Positions 1 through 7,050 of a stretch of DNA of 9,313 nucleotides are shown here, piece by piece. How positions within the stretch are numbered: position 1 is the first letter of the stretch; each line of letters begins with the position of its first letter. The notes beneath the pieces are model-generated. The model saw nothing but the letters and a program-made list of their open reading frames with translations. It was not told where the DNA came from and did not search any database. The stretch comes from Neptuniibacter sp. (lineage in GTDB: Bacteria > Pseudomonadota > Gammaproteobacteria > Pseudomonadales > Balneatricaceae), in NCBI GenBank assembly GCA_030149405.1, contig JASBRM010000259.1, forward strand, positions 1 through 9,313, in the 5' to 3' direction. The translations under genes and the position numbers were made by a program.

Positions 1-1222
1 CTTTTACCACTTCAGGATTACGCTCACCTTCAGAGGCTGCTTTTTGGAAAACATTACCAATTTCAGCCAGGGGTAATCTATCCTGAGGTCGTTTCGGACC
101 CGCTACAGAAGGTTCTACAGTCGACAGATCAAGCTTAAGCAGATCTGTATATTTCGGCAGTGCTTGACCTGGTTTCCAGGCCATATTCTGCGCTTTGTAG
201 TATTCCAGTGGCAGATCACCATCCCTACCGGTTGCTCGCATATACTCAGCAGAGATCTCATCGAATGGGAAGAAACCCATAGTTGCGCCGTATTCTGGCG
301 ACATGTTTGCGATCGTTGCACGGTCAGGTAGTGAAAGATTGGCACAGCCTTCACCTACGTATTCAACAAACTTACCAACAACCCCAGCAGGATATTTACG
401 CAGCATCTCCGTGATGGTCAGTACCAGGTCGGTTGCAGTAACACCTTCTCTTAGTGCGCCTGTAAGCTCAACACCCACTACTTCAGGTGCCAACATCTGC
501 ATTGGCTGACCCAGCATAGAAGCACCCGCTTCTATACCACCAACACCCCAGCCGACAATACCCAGCGCATTAGCCATTGGTGTGTGGCTATCCATACCAA
601 TTAGAGTATCCGGAGCCATTAGCCCATTAATGTCTAGATAACCCTGAGCCAGATATTCCAGGTTAACCTGATGCACAATACCGGTTTGTGGCGGGATAAT
701 TCTAATTGTTTCGAATGCCTGTGCACCCCATTTCAGGAAGGCATAACGCTCTTTGTTTCTTTCAGCTTCCAGTTCGCCATTGATTCTTAACGAAGCAGGG
801 CTACCAGTGTTATCCATAGTGACCGTGTGGTCGATCACCAGATCTGCACGTACTAAAGGCTCAATAATAGCCGGGTCCAGACCCATACGCTGAACAGCTG
901 AACGCATCGCAGCAAAATCCACAATCGCAGGCGTACCACTCAGATCGTGCATAATGACGCGGCCTGCTGCAAAAGGAATCTCAGTTGGATTTTTGCCCTG
1001 ATGTTCAGTCCAGCTTCCTAGCGCCTGAACCTGCTCAGCAGTCACGCCGTTTTGGCCAACATTTCGTGCGATACCTTCTAAGATAGGACGCAGTGAAAAA
1101 GGTAATGCATCAAGGTCGATACCAAACTGTTCAGCGGTATCAGGAAGACTATGGTAGCTGTGCTCTGTTCCAGAGAGTGTTCTAACAGAGCTGGATGGAT
1201 CGAAATTGATTGGGCTTGTCAT
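1..1222 (-). CDS. acnA: Aconitate hydratase A (AcnA/IRP1 type), N-terminal ~407 residues, C-terminus beyond the window
   Basis: Aconitase A is a cytoplasmic [4Fe-4S] enzyme that isomerises citrate to isocitrate in the TCA and glyoxylate cycles. The reading frame is open from the ATG at 1222 to the left edge. Residues line up with E. coli AcnA from recall: DLVIDHTV (127-134), FLKWGAQAF (162-170), PDTLIGMDSHTPM with the substrate-binding Asp-Ser-His at 211-213, GWGVGGIEA (224-232), then ATIANMSPEYGAT and GPKRPQDR further on. The family is about 890 residues, so roughly the first 45% is visible. The three cluster cysteines lie in the missing part and cannot be checked. The start is supported by a GAGGT Shine-Dalgarno at 1234-1230 with a 7-nt spacer. 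The N-terminus MTSPINFDPSSSVRTL is unlike E. coli, so this is a divergent AcnA; the GWGVGG and HTPM context fits AcnA better than the methylcitrate dehydratase AcnD. It is transcribed away from acnB. Confidence 0.93.
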   Translation of the reverse strand, partial: MTSPINFDPSSSVRTLSGTEHSYHSLPDTAEQFGIDLDALPFSLRPILEGIARNVGQNGVTAEQVQALGSWTEHQGKNPTEIPFAAGRVIMHDLSGTPAIVDFAAMRSAVQRMGLDPAIIEPLVRADLVIDHTVTMDNTGSPASLRINGELEAERNKERYAFLKWGAQAFETIRIIPPQTGIVHQVNLEYLAQGYLDINGLMAPDTLIGMDSHTPMANALGIVGWGVGGIEAGASMLGQPMQMLAPEVVGVELTGALREGVTATDLVLTITEMLRKYPAGVVGKFVEYVGEGCANLSLPDRATIANMSPEYGATMGFFPFDEISAEYMRATGRDGDLPLEYYKAQNMAWKPGQALPKYTDLLKLDLSTVEPSVAGPKRPQDRLPLAEIGNVFQKAASEGERNPEVVK

Positions 1223-1240
1223 TTTTTATACCTCACGCAG

Positions 1241-1402
1241 ATAGGACGCTTCTGAAGCTATAACCTTTTTTCTGCACGAGTCCCCGCTCAATACTGGAGC
1301 TTCTCGATTTCCTTATTGGTTATATTTTCAGGCGCCACACGAACCGCTATTGCAGAGAGCATCCTAGGTTTTATCGGCCATCGTTTCCGATATTTTCTGC
1401 AA
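1241..1402 (-). promoter_or_regulatory. Foldable 5' leader of acnA
   Basis: If the proposed acnA promoter is right, the mRNA has a leader of about 200 nt. Read on the minus strand it holds three nested foldable blocks. The first pairs TTGCAGA (1402-1396) with TCTGCAA (1356-1350) and encloses TATCGG (1392-1387) paired with CCGATA (1377-1372). The second pairs CGAG (1306-1303) with CTCG (1280-1277), enclosing GCTC (1300-1297) with GAGC (1289-1286). The third is GCTT (1258-1255) with AAGC (1251-1248), ending just before the Shine-Dalgarno. No known riboswitch class is recognised. Only the first block is strong enough to be unlikely by chance. Confidence 0.35.
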
Positions 1403-1424
1403 CACAAATTATTACTTCACCAAG

Positions 1425-1462
1425 ATTGTCGACAATATTAGTCATATATCGCTCCAAATCAA
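1425..1462 (-). promoter_or_regulatory. Candidate acnA promoter overlapped by a 12-bp palindromic operator
   Basis: On the minus strand TTGATT (1462-1457), a 16-bp spacer and TAATAT (1440-1435) form a plausible sigma-70 promoter. The perfect palindrome ATTGTCGACAAT at 1425-1436 overlaps the end of the -10 and covers the predicted start near 1428, which suits a repressor. Its form resembles operators of GntR-family (FadR-type) regulators; a similar motif is recalled for GntR-type propionate/methylcitrate regulators in marine gammaproteobacteria. The regulator itself is not in this window. Confidence 0.5.
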
Positions 1463-1846
1463 GTAATTCCGGCATACTTTCGTCTAAATTACATACAATC
1501 TAAGACTATTTGTTAGTGATTTTAAACTTTCAGAGCAATTTCGAAGAGATATGAGGTCAGAGAATTTATAGGTAAGTGCTATCCGCTTCATCGGACATTT
1601 ATATGTCACTTATTAGGTCATTTAGAGCTGAGTGATTTATAGCCTATACAAAAGCTTGGTTTTATAACGCCAAACACGACAGGCCAGTTTAGTTGTGTGA
1701 ATAATTAAGAAACATGAATACAAAAGCGAAATTACATTCGACTAGAAAGAAGTTCCTAAGAACGGAATGAAAAGATGAACAAATGGAGCAGGTCAGATCT
1801 GTATAAAAAGCACCCTACTAAATGATTACACTTTTTAATAAAGAAA

Positions 1847-1860
1847 ATGCCCCAAGGCAT
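1847..1860 (-). terminator. Possible minus-strand terminator hairpin in the acnA-acnB gap
   Basis: On the minus strand ATGCC-TTGG-GGCAT is followed by TTTTCTTTATT, the form of a weak intrinsic terminator. It lies between two divergent genes, so it has no known gene to terminate. It could end a small RNA made leftward from about 1900, or lie within acnB upstream DNA with no such role. The 5-bp stem is short. Confidence 0.25.
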
Positions 1861-1875
1861 CTATAATAAAGCGCC

Positions 1876-1897
1876 TATACATTACAACCAATGTATA
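1876..1897. promoter_or_regulatory. 8-bp dyad (operator or RNA hairpin) upstream of acnB
   Basis: TATACATT at 1876-1883 and AATGTATA at 1890-1897 are a perfect inverted repeat with a 6-bp centre (ACAACC). It lies about 110 bp upstream of the predicted acnB transcription start, in AT-rich DNA. It could be a regulator-binding site for acnB, or on the minus strand the first hairpin of a short transcript ending at the hairpin 1847-1860. No regulator can be named. The rest of the 825-bp gap (for example 1463-1846) shows AT-rich DNA without a convincing gene. Confidence 0.35.
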
Positions 1898-1972
1898 CCA
1901 AATACAAGCCATTGATTTAATTGTCATTTTTTAAATCTATAGCGACTATAAGCTGCATTTAAATAGTTTTCA

Positions 1973-2002
1973 TTGAGCTGTTTGCAACTTTTTTTTTATA
2001 AT
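1973..2002 (+). promoter_or_regulatory. Probable acnB promoter
   Basis: TTGAGC at 1973-1978, an 18-bp spacer ending in a T-run, and a consensus TATAAT at 1997-2002. Transcription would start near 2009, giving a leader of about 39 nt. The Shine-Dalgarno before acnB is weak (GTGAG at 2031-2035 is too far away, TAAGA at 2039-2043 is poor), which contrasts with the highly biased codon use of the gene. Confidence 0.6.
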
Positions 2003-2047
2003 AAATCAGTAAATCATAACTAGATTTTAAGTGAGACGTAAGACGCC

Positions 2048-4843
2048 ATGAGCTACTATTCCGAGTACCTAGAAGAAATTGAGGTTCGTAAAAAGGACCT
2101 GGGTCTTAACCCAAAACCAATCGATAGCGCTGAATTGCTATCTGAAATCATTGCCCAGATCAAAGACACGGGTAATGCAGAGCGCGAAGCATCTCTAAAC
2201 TTCTTCATCTACAACACTCTGCCTGGTACTACTCCAGCGGCTGGCGTTAAAGCAGCTTTCCTGAAAGACATCGTTCTGGGTAAAGAAACTGTTGCAGAAA
2301 TCTCTCCTGAGTTCGCTCTTGAGCAACTGTCTCACATGAAAGGCGGTCCTTCTGTTGAAGCTCTACTGGACATCGCACTTTCTGACGACGCACAAGCAGC
2401 TGCTGCTGGCGAAGTACTGAAGTCTCAGGTATTCCTGTACGACGCAGACACTACTCGTCTGGCTGACGCTTTCAAAGCGGGCAACGCGATCGCTAAAGAG
2501 ATCCTGGAAAGCTACGCAAAAGCTGAGTTCTTCACTAAGCTGGATGACATCCCAGAGAAAATCAAAGTTATTACCTACATTGCTGCAGAAGGCGACATCT
2601 CTACAGACCTACTGTCTCCAGGTAACCAATCTCACTCCCGTGCTGACCGTGAACTGCACGGCAAGTGTATGATCTCTCCAGAAGCTCAGCAAGAAATCAA
2701 GAAGATGGGTGAAGACAACCCAGACGCTAAAGTGATGCTGATCGCTGAGAAAGGCACAATGGGTGTAGGTTCTTCCCGTATGTCTGGTGTAAACAACGTT
2801 GCACTGTGGGCAGGTGAGCCAACTTCTCCATACATCCCGTTCGTAAACAACAAGCCGGTTGTTGCGGGTACTAATGGTATCGCGCCTATCTTCCTGACAA
2901 CTGTTGGTGTAACTGGCGGTATCGGCCTTGACCTGAAAAACTGGGTTAAGAAAACTGACGCAAACGGCGAAGTTGTTCGTGATGAAAACGGTGATCCAGT
3001 ACTGGAAGAAGCGTACTCTGTTGCAACAGGTACAGTTCTGACTATCGATACTAAAGCTAAGAAGCTTTACAACGGCGACGAAGAGCTGGCTGATATCTCA
3101 GACGCATTCACACCACAGAAAGTGGAATTCATGAAAGCGGGCGGTTCTTACGCGGTAACATTCGGTAAGAAACTGCAAACGTTTGCTGCGGAAACTCTGG
3201 GCGTTGAAGCACCAGCTGTTTACGCACAGTCTAAAGAGATCTCTAACGAAGGCCAGGGCCTGACTGCTGTTGAGAAAATCTTCAACCGCAACGCTGTAGG
3301 CGTAGCTTCTTCTACTCCTCTGCACACAGGTTCTGACGTCCGCGTTAAAGTGAACATCGTAGGTTCTCAGGACACTACTGGTCCTATGACTTGCCAGGAA
3401 CTGGAAGCGATGGCTGCTTCTAAAATCTCACCAAGCGTTGATGGTGCCTTCCAGTCTGGTTGTCACACAGCGTCTGTATGGGACAACAAAGCGAAGGCAA
3501 ACACACCTAAGCTGATGGCCTTCATGAACGCGTTCGGCGTAATCACTGCACGTGACCCGAAACACGTTTACCACTCAATGACTGACGTTATTCACAAAGT
3601 ACTGAATGACATCACAGTTGACGACCGCGCTATCATCATCGGTGGTGACTCTCACACCCGTATGTCTAAAGGTGTAGCGTTCGGTGCTGACTCCGGTACT
3701 GTTGCGATCGCACTGGCAACTGGTGAAGCAGCAATGCCAATCCCAGAGTCTGTGAAAGTAACCTTCAAAGGTTCTATGAAGCCTCACATGGACTTCCGTG
3801 ACATCGTACACGCTACTCAGGCGCAGATGCTGAAGAAGTTCGCTGGCGAAAACGTATTCCAGGGTCGTGTAATCGAAGTACAGATCGGTACTCTGCTGGC
3901 TGACCAGGCGTTCACGTTCACTGACTGGACTGCAGAAATGAAAGCGAAAGCTTCTATCTGTATCTCCACTGACGACACGCTGATCAAATCTCTGGAACTG
4001 GCTAAGTCCCGTATCCAGATCATGATCGACAAAGGCATGGAAAACGAAGCGGGCATGCTGGCTGGCCTGATCGAGCTGGCTGACAAGCGTATCGCTGAAG
4101 TTAAATCTGGCGAAGCACCTGCTCTGGCTCCAGACGACAACGCTAAGTACTACGCTGAGCTGGTTGTTGACCTGGACGCAATCGACGAGCCAATGATTGC
4201 TGACCCAGACGTTAACAACGAAGACGTTTCTAAGCGTTACACTCACGATGTTATCCGTCCAACTTCTTACTACAATGGCCGTCAGGTTGACCTGGGCTTC
4301 GTTGGTTCTTGCATGGTTCACAAAGGCGACATGCAGATCATCGCTGCGATGCTGCGTAACCTGGAGAAGAAAGGCCCTATTACCTTTAAAGCTCCACTGG
4401 TTGTTGCTCCACCAACATACAACATCGTTGATGAGCTGAAAGCTGAAGGCGATTGGGAACTGCTGGAGAAATACGCTGGCTTCGAATTCTCTGACGAGAA
4501 TCCAAAAGAAGAAGCACGTACTAAGTACGAAAACATTCTGTACCTAGAACGCCCAGGCTGTAACCTGTGCATGGGTAACCAGGAGAAAGCAGAAGCAGGT
4601 GACACTGTACTGGCTACTTCTACTCGTCTGTTCCAGGGCCGTGTAGTAGAAGACTCTGCTGAGAAGAAAGGTGAGTCTCTGCTGGGCTCTACTCCAATGG
4701 TTGTTCTGTCTTGTATCCTGGGTCGTTTCCCGACTCTGGAAGAGTACAAAGAAGCCGTTGAAGGTATTAACCTGACGTCTTTCGCTCCACCAAGCGAAGA
4801 TCTGAGCGTAGCTCCTCAGGCGATTCCAGCTGCACGTATCTAA
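2048..4843 (+). CDS. acnB: Aconitate hydratase B (bifunctional aconitase / 2-methylisocitrate dehydratase type)
   Basis: AcnB is the main TCA-cycle aconitase in many gammaproteobacteria and can also hydrate 2-methyl-cis-aconitate. This 931-residue protein has the AcnB domain order: a HEAT-like N-terminal domain (about 1-165), then the swivel domain with GVGSSR (239-244), then the Fe-S core. In the core are SQDTTGPMT (440-448), the first cluster cysteine C472 in SGCHTAS, GGDSHTR (532-538), and the CxxC pair C838/C841 in GCNLCMGNQ. All three cluster ligands are present, so it should be active. It is longer than E. coli AcnB (865); part of the excess is around residues 300-380 of the swivel region, an insertion-rich stretch with ANGEVVRDENGDPVLEE. 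The ATG is fixed by an in-frame TAA at 2039-2041 just upstream. Codon use is strongly biased, suggesting high expression. It is divergent from acnA, has its own promoter, and is monocistronic with a terminator 14 nt after the stop. Confidence 0.97.
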   Translation: MSYYSEYLEEIEVRKKDLGLNPKPIDSAELLSEIIAQIKDTGNAEREASLNFFIYNTLPGTTPAAGVKAAFLKDIVLGKETVAEISPEFALEQLSHMKGGPSVEALLDIALSDDAQAAAAGEVLKSQVFLYDADTTRLADAFKAGNAIAKEILESYAKAEFFTKLDDIPEKIKVITYIAAEGDISTDLLSPGNQSHSRADRELHGKCMISPEAQQEIKKMGEDNPDAKVMLIAEKGTMGVGSSRMSGVNNVALWAGEPTSPYIPFVNNKPVVAGTNGIAPIFLTTVGVTGGIGLDLKNWVKKTDANGEVVRDENGDPVLEEAYSVATGTVLTIDTKAKKLYNGDEELADISDAFTPQKVEFMKAGGSYAVTFGKKLQTFAAETLGVEAPAVYAQSKEISNEGQGLTAVEKIFNRNAVGVASSTPLHTGSDVRVKVNIVGSQDTTGPMTCQELEAMAASKISPSVDGAFQSGCHTASVWDNKAKANTPKLMAFMNAFGVITARDPKHVYHSMTDVIHKVLNDITVDDRAIIIGGDSHTRMSKGVAFGADSGTVAIALATGEAAMPIPESVKVTFKGSMKPHMDFRDIVHATQAQMLKKFAGENVFQGRVIEVQIGTLLADQAFTFTDWTAEMKAKASICISTDDTLIKSLELAKSRIQIMIDKGMENEAGMLAGLIELADKRIAEVKSGEAPALAPDDNAKYYAELVVDLDAIDEPMIADPDVNNEDVSKRYTHDVIRPTSYYNGRQVDLGFVGSCMVHKGDMQIIAAMLRNLEKKGPITFKAPLVVAPPTYNIVDELKAEGDWELLEKYAGFEFSDENPKEEARTKYENILYLERPGCNLCMGNQEKAEAGDTVLATSTRLFQGRVVEDSAEKKGESLLGSTPMVVLSCILGRFPTLEEYKEAVEGINLTSFAPPSEDLSVAPQAIPAARI

Positions 4844-4856
4844 TACAGAACGCTGA

Positions 4857-4897
4857 GTAACAAAAAAGCCCCGAATTTTCGGGGCTTTTTTTGTTAC
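4857..4897 (+). terminator. Strong intrinsic terminator of acnB
   Basis: A GCCCCGAA / TTCGGGGC stem (4868-4875 with 4878-4885) is followed by seven Ts. The flanking A6 and T7 runs and the outer GTAAC / GTTAC ends extend the pairing to the full 41 bp. It can work in both directions. Confidence 0.93.
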
Positions 4898-4901
4898 AGC
4901 T

Positions 4902-4956
4902 GCTAGGACGGCTTCGCCTACTAGAACGCCTTCGGCTGCTAGTGGCTAGGAAAAGC
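4902..4956 (+). repeat. CTAG-box micro-hairpin repeat, copy 1 (downstream of acnB)
   Basis: A 55-bp unit made of tiny hairpins separated by CTAG boxes. It holds a GGC-TTC-GCC hairpin, CTAG, a GCC-TTC-GGC hairpin, CTAG, then TGGCTAGGAAAAGC. It matches the reverse complement of 7051-7105 at 52 of 55 positions. It starts 58 bp after the acnB stop, beyond the terminator, in sense orientation with acnB. The spacer 4957-5025 that follows shows no gene or recognisable signal. Confidence 0.85.
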
Positions 4957-5025
4957 GGGGTTCTTTTTACTGGGTAGTTTTGAGGGCGTCCTGTTATTGC
5001 GGCGTAGGCTGGAATCTAAAACCTT

Positions 5026-5221
5026 TCGCCTTAGGGCGAGTTAAGGGGCTTCGCTGAAAGCCCCTTAACAATCCCCATCAGCCCCTGCTGTTTGGTTGGC
5101 TTTGCCAACTCCCCTGCGCGTTTCAATTTCCCGTGGAGTGAAAAAACTCGTCGCTCCGCTCCTCAGACAGCTTTCACTCTTAATCACGGGAAATCTGCAA
5201 TGCTCGGCTGCACAGAAGGGG
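5026..5221 (+). repeat. Five-hairpin structured repeat, left copy
   Basis: Consecutive hairpins on the plus strand: H4 TCGCC-TTAG-GGCGA (5026-5039); H3 a perfect 12-bp stem GTTAAGGGGCTT with a 6-nt loop (5040-5069); H2 CAGC-CCCT-GCTG (5079-5090); H1 GTTGGC-TTT-GCCAAC (5095-5109). H0 is a long stem with arm 5126-5143 pairing with 5172-5179 and 5185-5194 around a TTAAT bulge. Positions 5112-5221 match the reverse complement of 6470-6579 at 106 of 110, including 69 in a row. The H4-H1 part matches the right copy in architecture but less in sequence. No coding frame fits. It could be a structured RNA, a single-stranded-DNA substrate or a repeat-element end. Confidence 0.8.
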
Positions 5222-5255
5222 ATTTAATCCGTGCCATAGAAATAGCTTAGTGTGA

Positions 5256-5296
5256 TAGGTTATATTTTGACCTAATCTGTAAGAAATACTTACAAA
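5256..5296 (+). promoter_or_regulatory. Weak promoter with two dyads upstream of the DUF4238 gene
   Basis: TTGACC (5267-5272), an 18-bp spacer and TACAAA (5291-5296) make a weak sigma-70 candidate. Two inverted repeats sit on it: TAGGT (5256-5260) with ACCTA (5270-5274) over the -35, and GTAAG (5279-5283) with CTTAC (5289-5293) up to the -10. That arrangement suggests repression, but the arms are only 5 bp. Confidence 0.3.
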
Positions 5297-5297
5297 T

Positions 5298-5408
5298 ATG
5301 GATCACCTTTCAACAAAACTGAAGCCATATATTTTGCATCCGTTAACAAAACCTCCTCACAAAAACCTTGGTCAATCTATAGGCAATACCTTGATAGAAA
5401 ATGGATGA
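5298..5408 (+). CDS. Possible 36-codon upstream ORF overlapping the DUF4238 start
   Basis: An ATG at 5298 opens 36 codons (beginning MDHLSTKLKP, ending IENG) that stop with TGA at 5406-5408, inside the start of the next gene. The two frames overlap by 8 nt (ATGGATGA), a geometry used in translational coupling. There is no Shine-Dalgarno, and the proposed promoter would start transcription a few bases after this ATG. The peptide has no recognised motif or hydrophobic segment. It may be a chance frame. Confidence 0.15.
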   Translation: MDHLSTKLKPYILHPLTKPPHKNLGQSIGNTLIENG

Positions 5409-6432
5409 ATTTAAAGCTAATAATCACTACGTGCCGAAACTCTATCTAAGAAAATGGGAAGATAGCTCATATAAAATATGTGTGTACAAAACTCTTGTTT
5501 CCCATAATAACGAACAGATGTGGCAAAAACGCTCAGTTAGCAAAGTCGCATACCAGAGACATCTCTATACACAATTAATTTCTGGCCAAAAATCTGACGA
5601 ATTTGAACGCTGGATTGATAGCGAGTATGAATCACCAGCTCAATCAGTTATTGAAAAGGCGACAACAGATAAACGATTATCTAAAGAAGATTGGCAGATA
5701 CTAATTCGCTTTTTAGCATGCCAAGACGTACGGACTCCTGCAAGGCTACTAGAATATCTCGATAGAGCTGACAAAGAGCACCAGAAAATACTAAATGATT
5801 CTGTACAACGTTGCGTAAGGGAAATGGAGAATAACCTTACCATCAACACAAACCCACCTGATCATAGCCATGATTTTGATAAGACCTACCCACTTAAAAT
5901 AACCACAAAGAAAGACCCTAATGATAGCGAGATGGGGACTTTAAGGGTCGAAAGCTATAGTGGAAGAGCAACGTGGATTCACTCGATAAAAACCTTACTA
6001 ACCCATACAGAAAAGATACTTCAGCAGCACAAGTGGTCAATTATCAAGCCGGCAAAAGGGTATTATTGGCCAACAAGTGACAACCCAGTAATTAAACTAA
6101 ATTATACAGACGATAATAATTATGATTTTGGTGGTGGCTGGGGAAGACACAAAGGAAATATCCTTTTTCCTTTAGGCCCCCAACATGCAATGTTTGTTCA
6201 AATCGGAGATAGGCCAATCTTGAAAGGCACAAGGCTTAATGAAAGCCTGACACTACAATTAAGAAACTTCATCATACAACATGCACATAGGATGATATTT
6301 TCTAATAACTGTGATGAAGACATATCTTCAATTAGACCTAGAATCATTAACCCTCAAGCAGTAAAGAATGAAAGAAAACAGCTTGAGGAATGGCACAACC
6401 AAAACATTAAGCTCGAGTCGGAATACTTGTAG
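5401..6432 (+). CDS. DUF4238 family protein of unknown function
   Basis: A 343-residue soluble protein without signal peptide or membrane segments. It carries the recalled hallmarks of DUF4238: NHYVPKLYLRKW near the N-terminus (8-19), an aromatic-rich TSDNPV motif (225-230, preceded by YYWP), FPLGPQHAM (256-264), and the C-terminal NFIIQHAHRMIFSN (289-302). A helical, charged stretch covers about 93-145. The function of the family is unknown; it is often found in accessory regions, so a defence or mobile-element role is possible but not shown here. An in-frame TAG at 5395-5397 makes ATG 5401 the first possible start, yet no clear Shine-Dalgarno precedes it. The gene is AT-rich with codon use unlike its neighbours, suggesting acquisition. 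It lies alone between the mirrored repeats, with its own weak promoter. A small hairpin TAAGA-GCAC-TCTTA (6437-6450) follows the stop, without a T-run. Confidence 0.85.
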   Translation: MDEFKANNHYVPKLYLRKWEDSSYKICVYKTLVSHNNEQMWQKRSVSKVAYQRHLYTQLISGQKSDEFERWIDSEYESPAQSVIEKATTDKRLSKEDWQILIRFLACQDVRTPARLLEYLDRADKEHQKILNDSVQRCVREMENNLTINTNPPDHSHDFDKTYPLKITTKKDPNDSEMGTLRVESYSGRATWIHSIKTLLTHTEKILQQHKWSIIKPAKGYYWPTSDNPVIKLNYTDDNNYDFGGGWGRHKGNILFPLGPQHAMFVQIGDRPILKGTRLNESLTLQLRNFIIQHAHRMIFSNNCDEDISSIRPRIINPQAVKNERKQLEEWHNQNIKLESEYL

Positions 6433-6469
6433 ATATTAAGAGCACTCTTAGCCTATCAGGCACACTGCC

Positions 6470-6665
6470 CCCCTTCTGCGCAGCTGAGCATTGCAGATTT
6501 TCCGTGAATAAGAGTGAAAGCTGTCTGAGGAGCGGAGCGACGAGTTTTTTCACTCCACGGGAAATTGAAACGCGCAGGGAAGTCGCGAAGCGACCAAGCA
6601 GCAGGGCTGCCTTTAGATTGTTAAGACTTTTGGCCGTGCAAAAGGCTTAACTCGCCAACAGGCGA
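6470..6665 (-). repeat. Five-hairpin structured repeat, right copy
   Basis: Mirror copy of 5026-5221. H0 is formed by 6497-6506 with 6556-6565 and 6512-6519 with 6548-6555, again with a 5-nt bulge (6507-6511). H1 is GTCGC-GAA-GCGAC (6582-6594) and H2 is CAGC-AGG-GCTG (6599-6609). H3 is GTTAAG plus CTTTTG, a 6-nt loop, then CAAAAG plus CTTAAC with one opposed A/G (6620-6651). H4 is TCGCC-AACA-GGCGA (6652-6665). H1 and H3 differ in stem sequence from the left copy but keep pairing and position. Read on the minus strand it follows the HNH gene as H4 to H0, the same order as the left copy after acnB. Confidence 0.8.
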
Positions 6666-6695
6666 AAGACAGACCGAAAATAAAAGTAACAAAAC

Positions 6696-7007
6696 TCACT
6701 CTATCCTCTGCTTTCCAACCCAAGCAAAATGATTACACAAAGTCTCATCTGACTGAATTAGCGCCAAAGAATAAAACCGCTTAGCTAATGTCATCTCATC
6801 ATAGGCTTTGTGAATTCCCTTATGACATTGCCGACAAATATCGATACCTGAGGCTAATTCCAGCTTATCGAAATGCTTCTTGAAATAAGTTCGTCTGTGC
6901 ATCTTCTTCGGAATAAGATGATGAAAAGTGAGATCTGTCTCACGATGGCATAAGGGGCACTTCCCTCGTTTTATGCGCTTTGGATACTTATTTGTAGAAT
7001 TTGGCAT
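6696..7007 (-). CDS. Small HNH endonuclease-like protein
   Basis: A 103-residue protein with a zinc-finger HNH (beta-beta-alpha-metal) fold. Two CxxC pairs, C17/C20 (KCPLC) and C58/C61 (CRQCH), would bind structural zinc. H29-H30 in TFHHLIPK supply the catalytic histidine, with H62 and H66 (CHKGIH) on the following helix. Such proteins nick or cut DNA, and the family includes homing and mobile-element nucleases; the substrate here is unknown. The fold fills nearly the whole protein, leaving a basic N-terminus (KYPKRIKRGK) and a helical C-terminus (about 70-100). An in-frame stop lies 15 nt upstream of the ATG; no Shine-Dalgarno is visible. It lies 118 bp downstream of msrA on the same strand with no U-run terminator between, so it may be read from msrA. 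It is enclosed by the CTAG repeat (7051-7105) and the five-hairpin chain (6470-6665). That placement suggests it belongs to the repeat element. Confidence 0.85.
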   Translation of the reverse strand: MPNSTNKYPKRIKRGKCPLCHRETDLTFHHLIPKKMHRRTYFKKHFDKLELASGIDICRQCHKGIHKAYDEMTLAKRFYSLALIQSDETLCNHFAWVGKQRIE

Positions 7008-7050
7008 TGTTGGCCGACGCTTTTAACTGCTTCACAATCAGTAGGCTTTT

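Noticed and set aside
303..509. Short frame opposite acnA
   Set aside because: It is antisense to a clearly conserved aconitase sequence and has no ribosome site.
1714..1770. 18-codon basic peptide frame in the acnA-acnB gap
   Set aside because: Too short, no Shine-Dalgarno, no other evidence.
3575..4321. 248-codon open frame on the minus strand inside acnB
   Set aside because: It is antisense to a complete, motif-rich acnB with strong codon bias, which tends to leave long antisense frames; its translation has no recognisable family pattern.
5026..5221. Integron attC site or CRISPR repeat as explanation of the hairpin repeat
   Set aside because: No attC core sites in the right arrangement, no integrase gene, and the copies are two inverted blocks rather than regularly spaced direct repeats.
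5112..6579. Phase-variation switch by inversion between the 110-bp arms
   Set aside because: Homologous inversion is possible, but the DUF4238 promoter lies inside the arms and would turn with the gene, and no recombinase is present, so there is no evidence for a switch.
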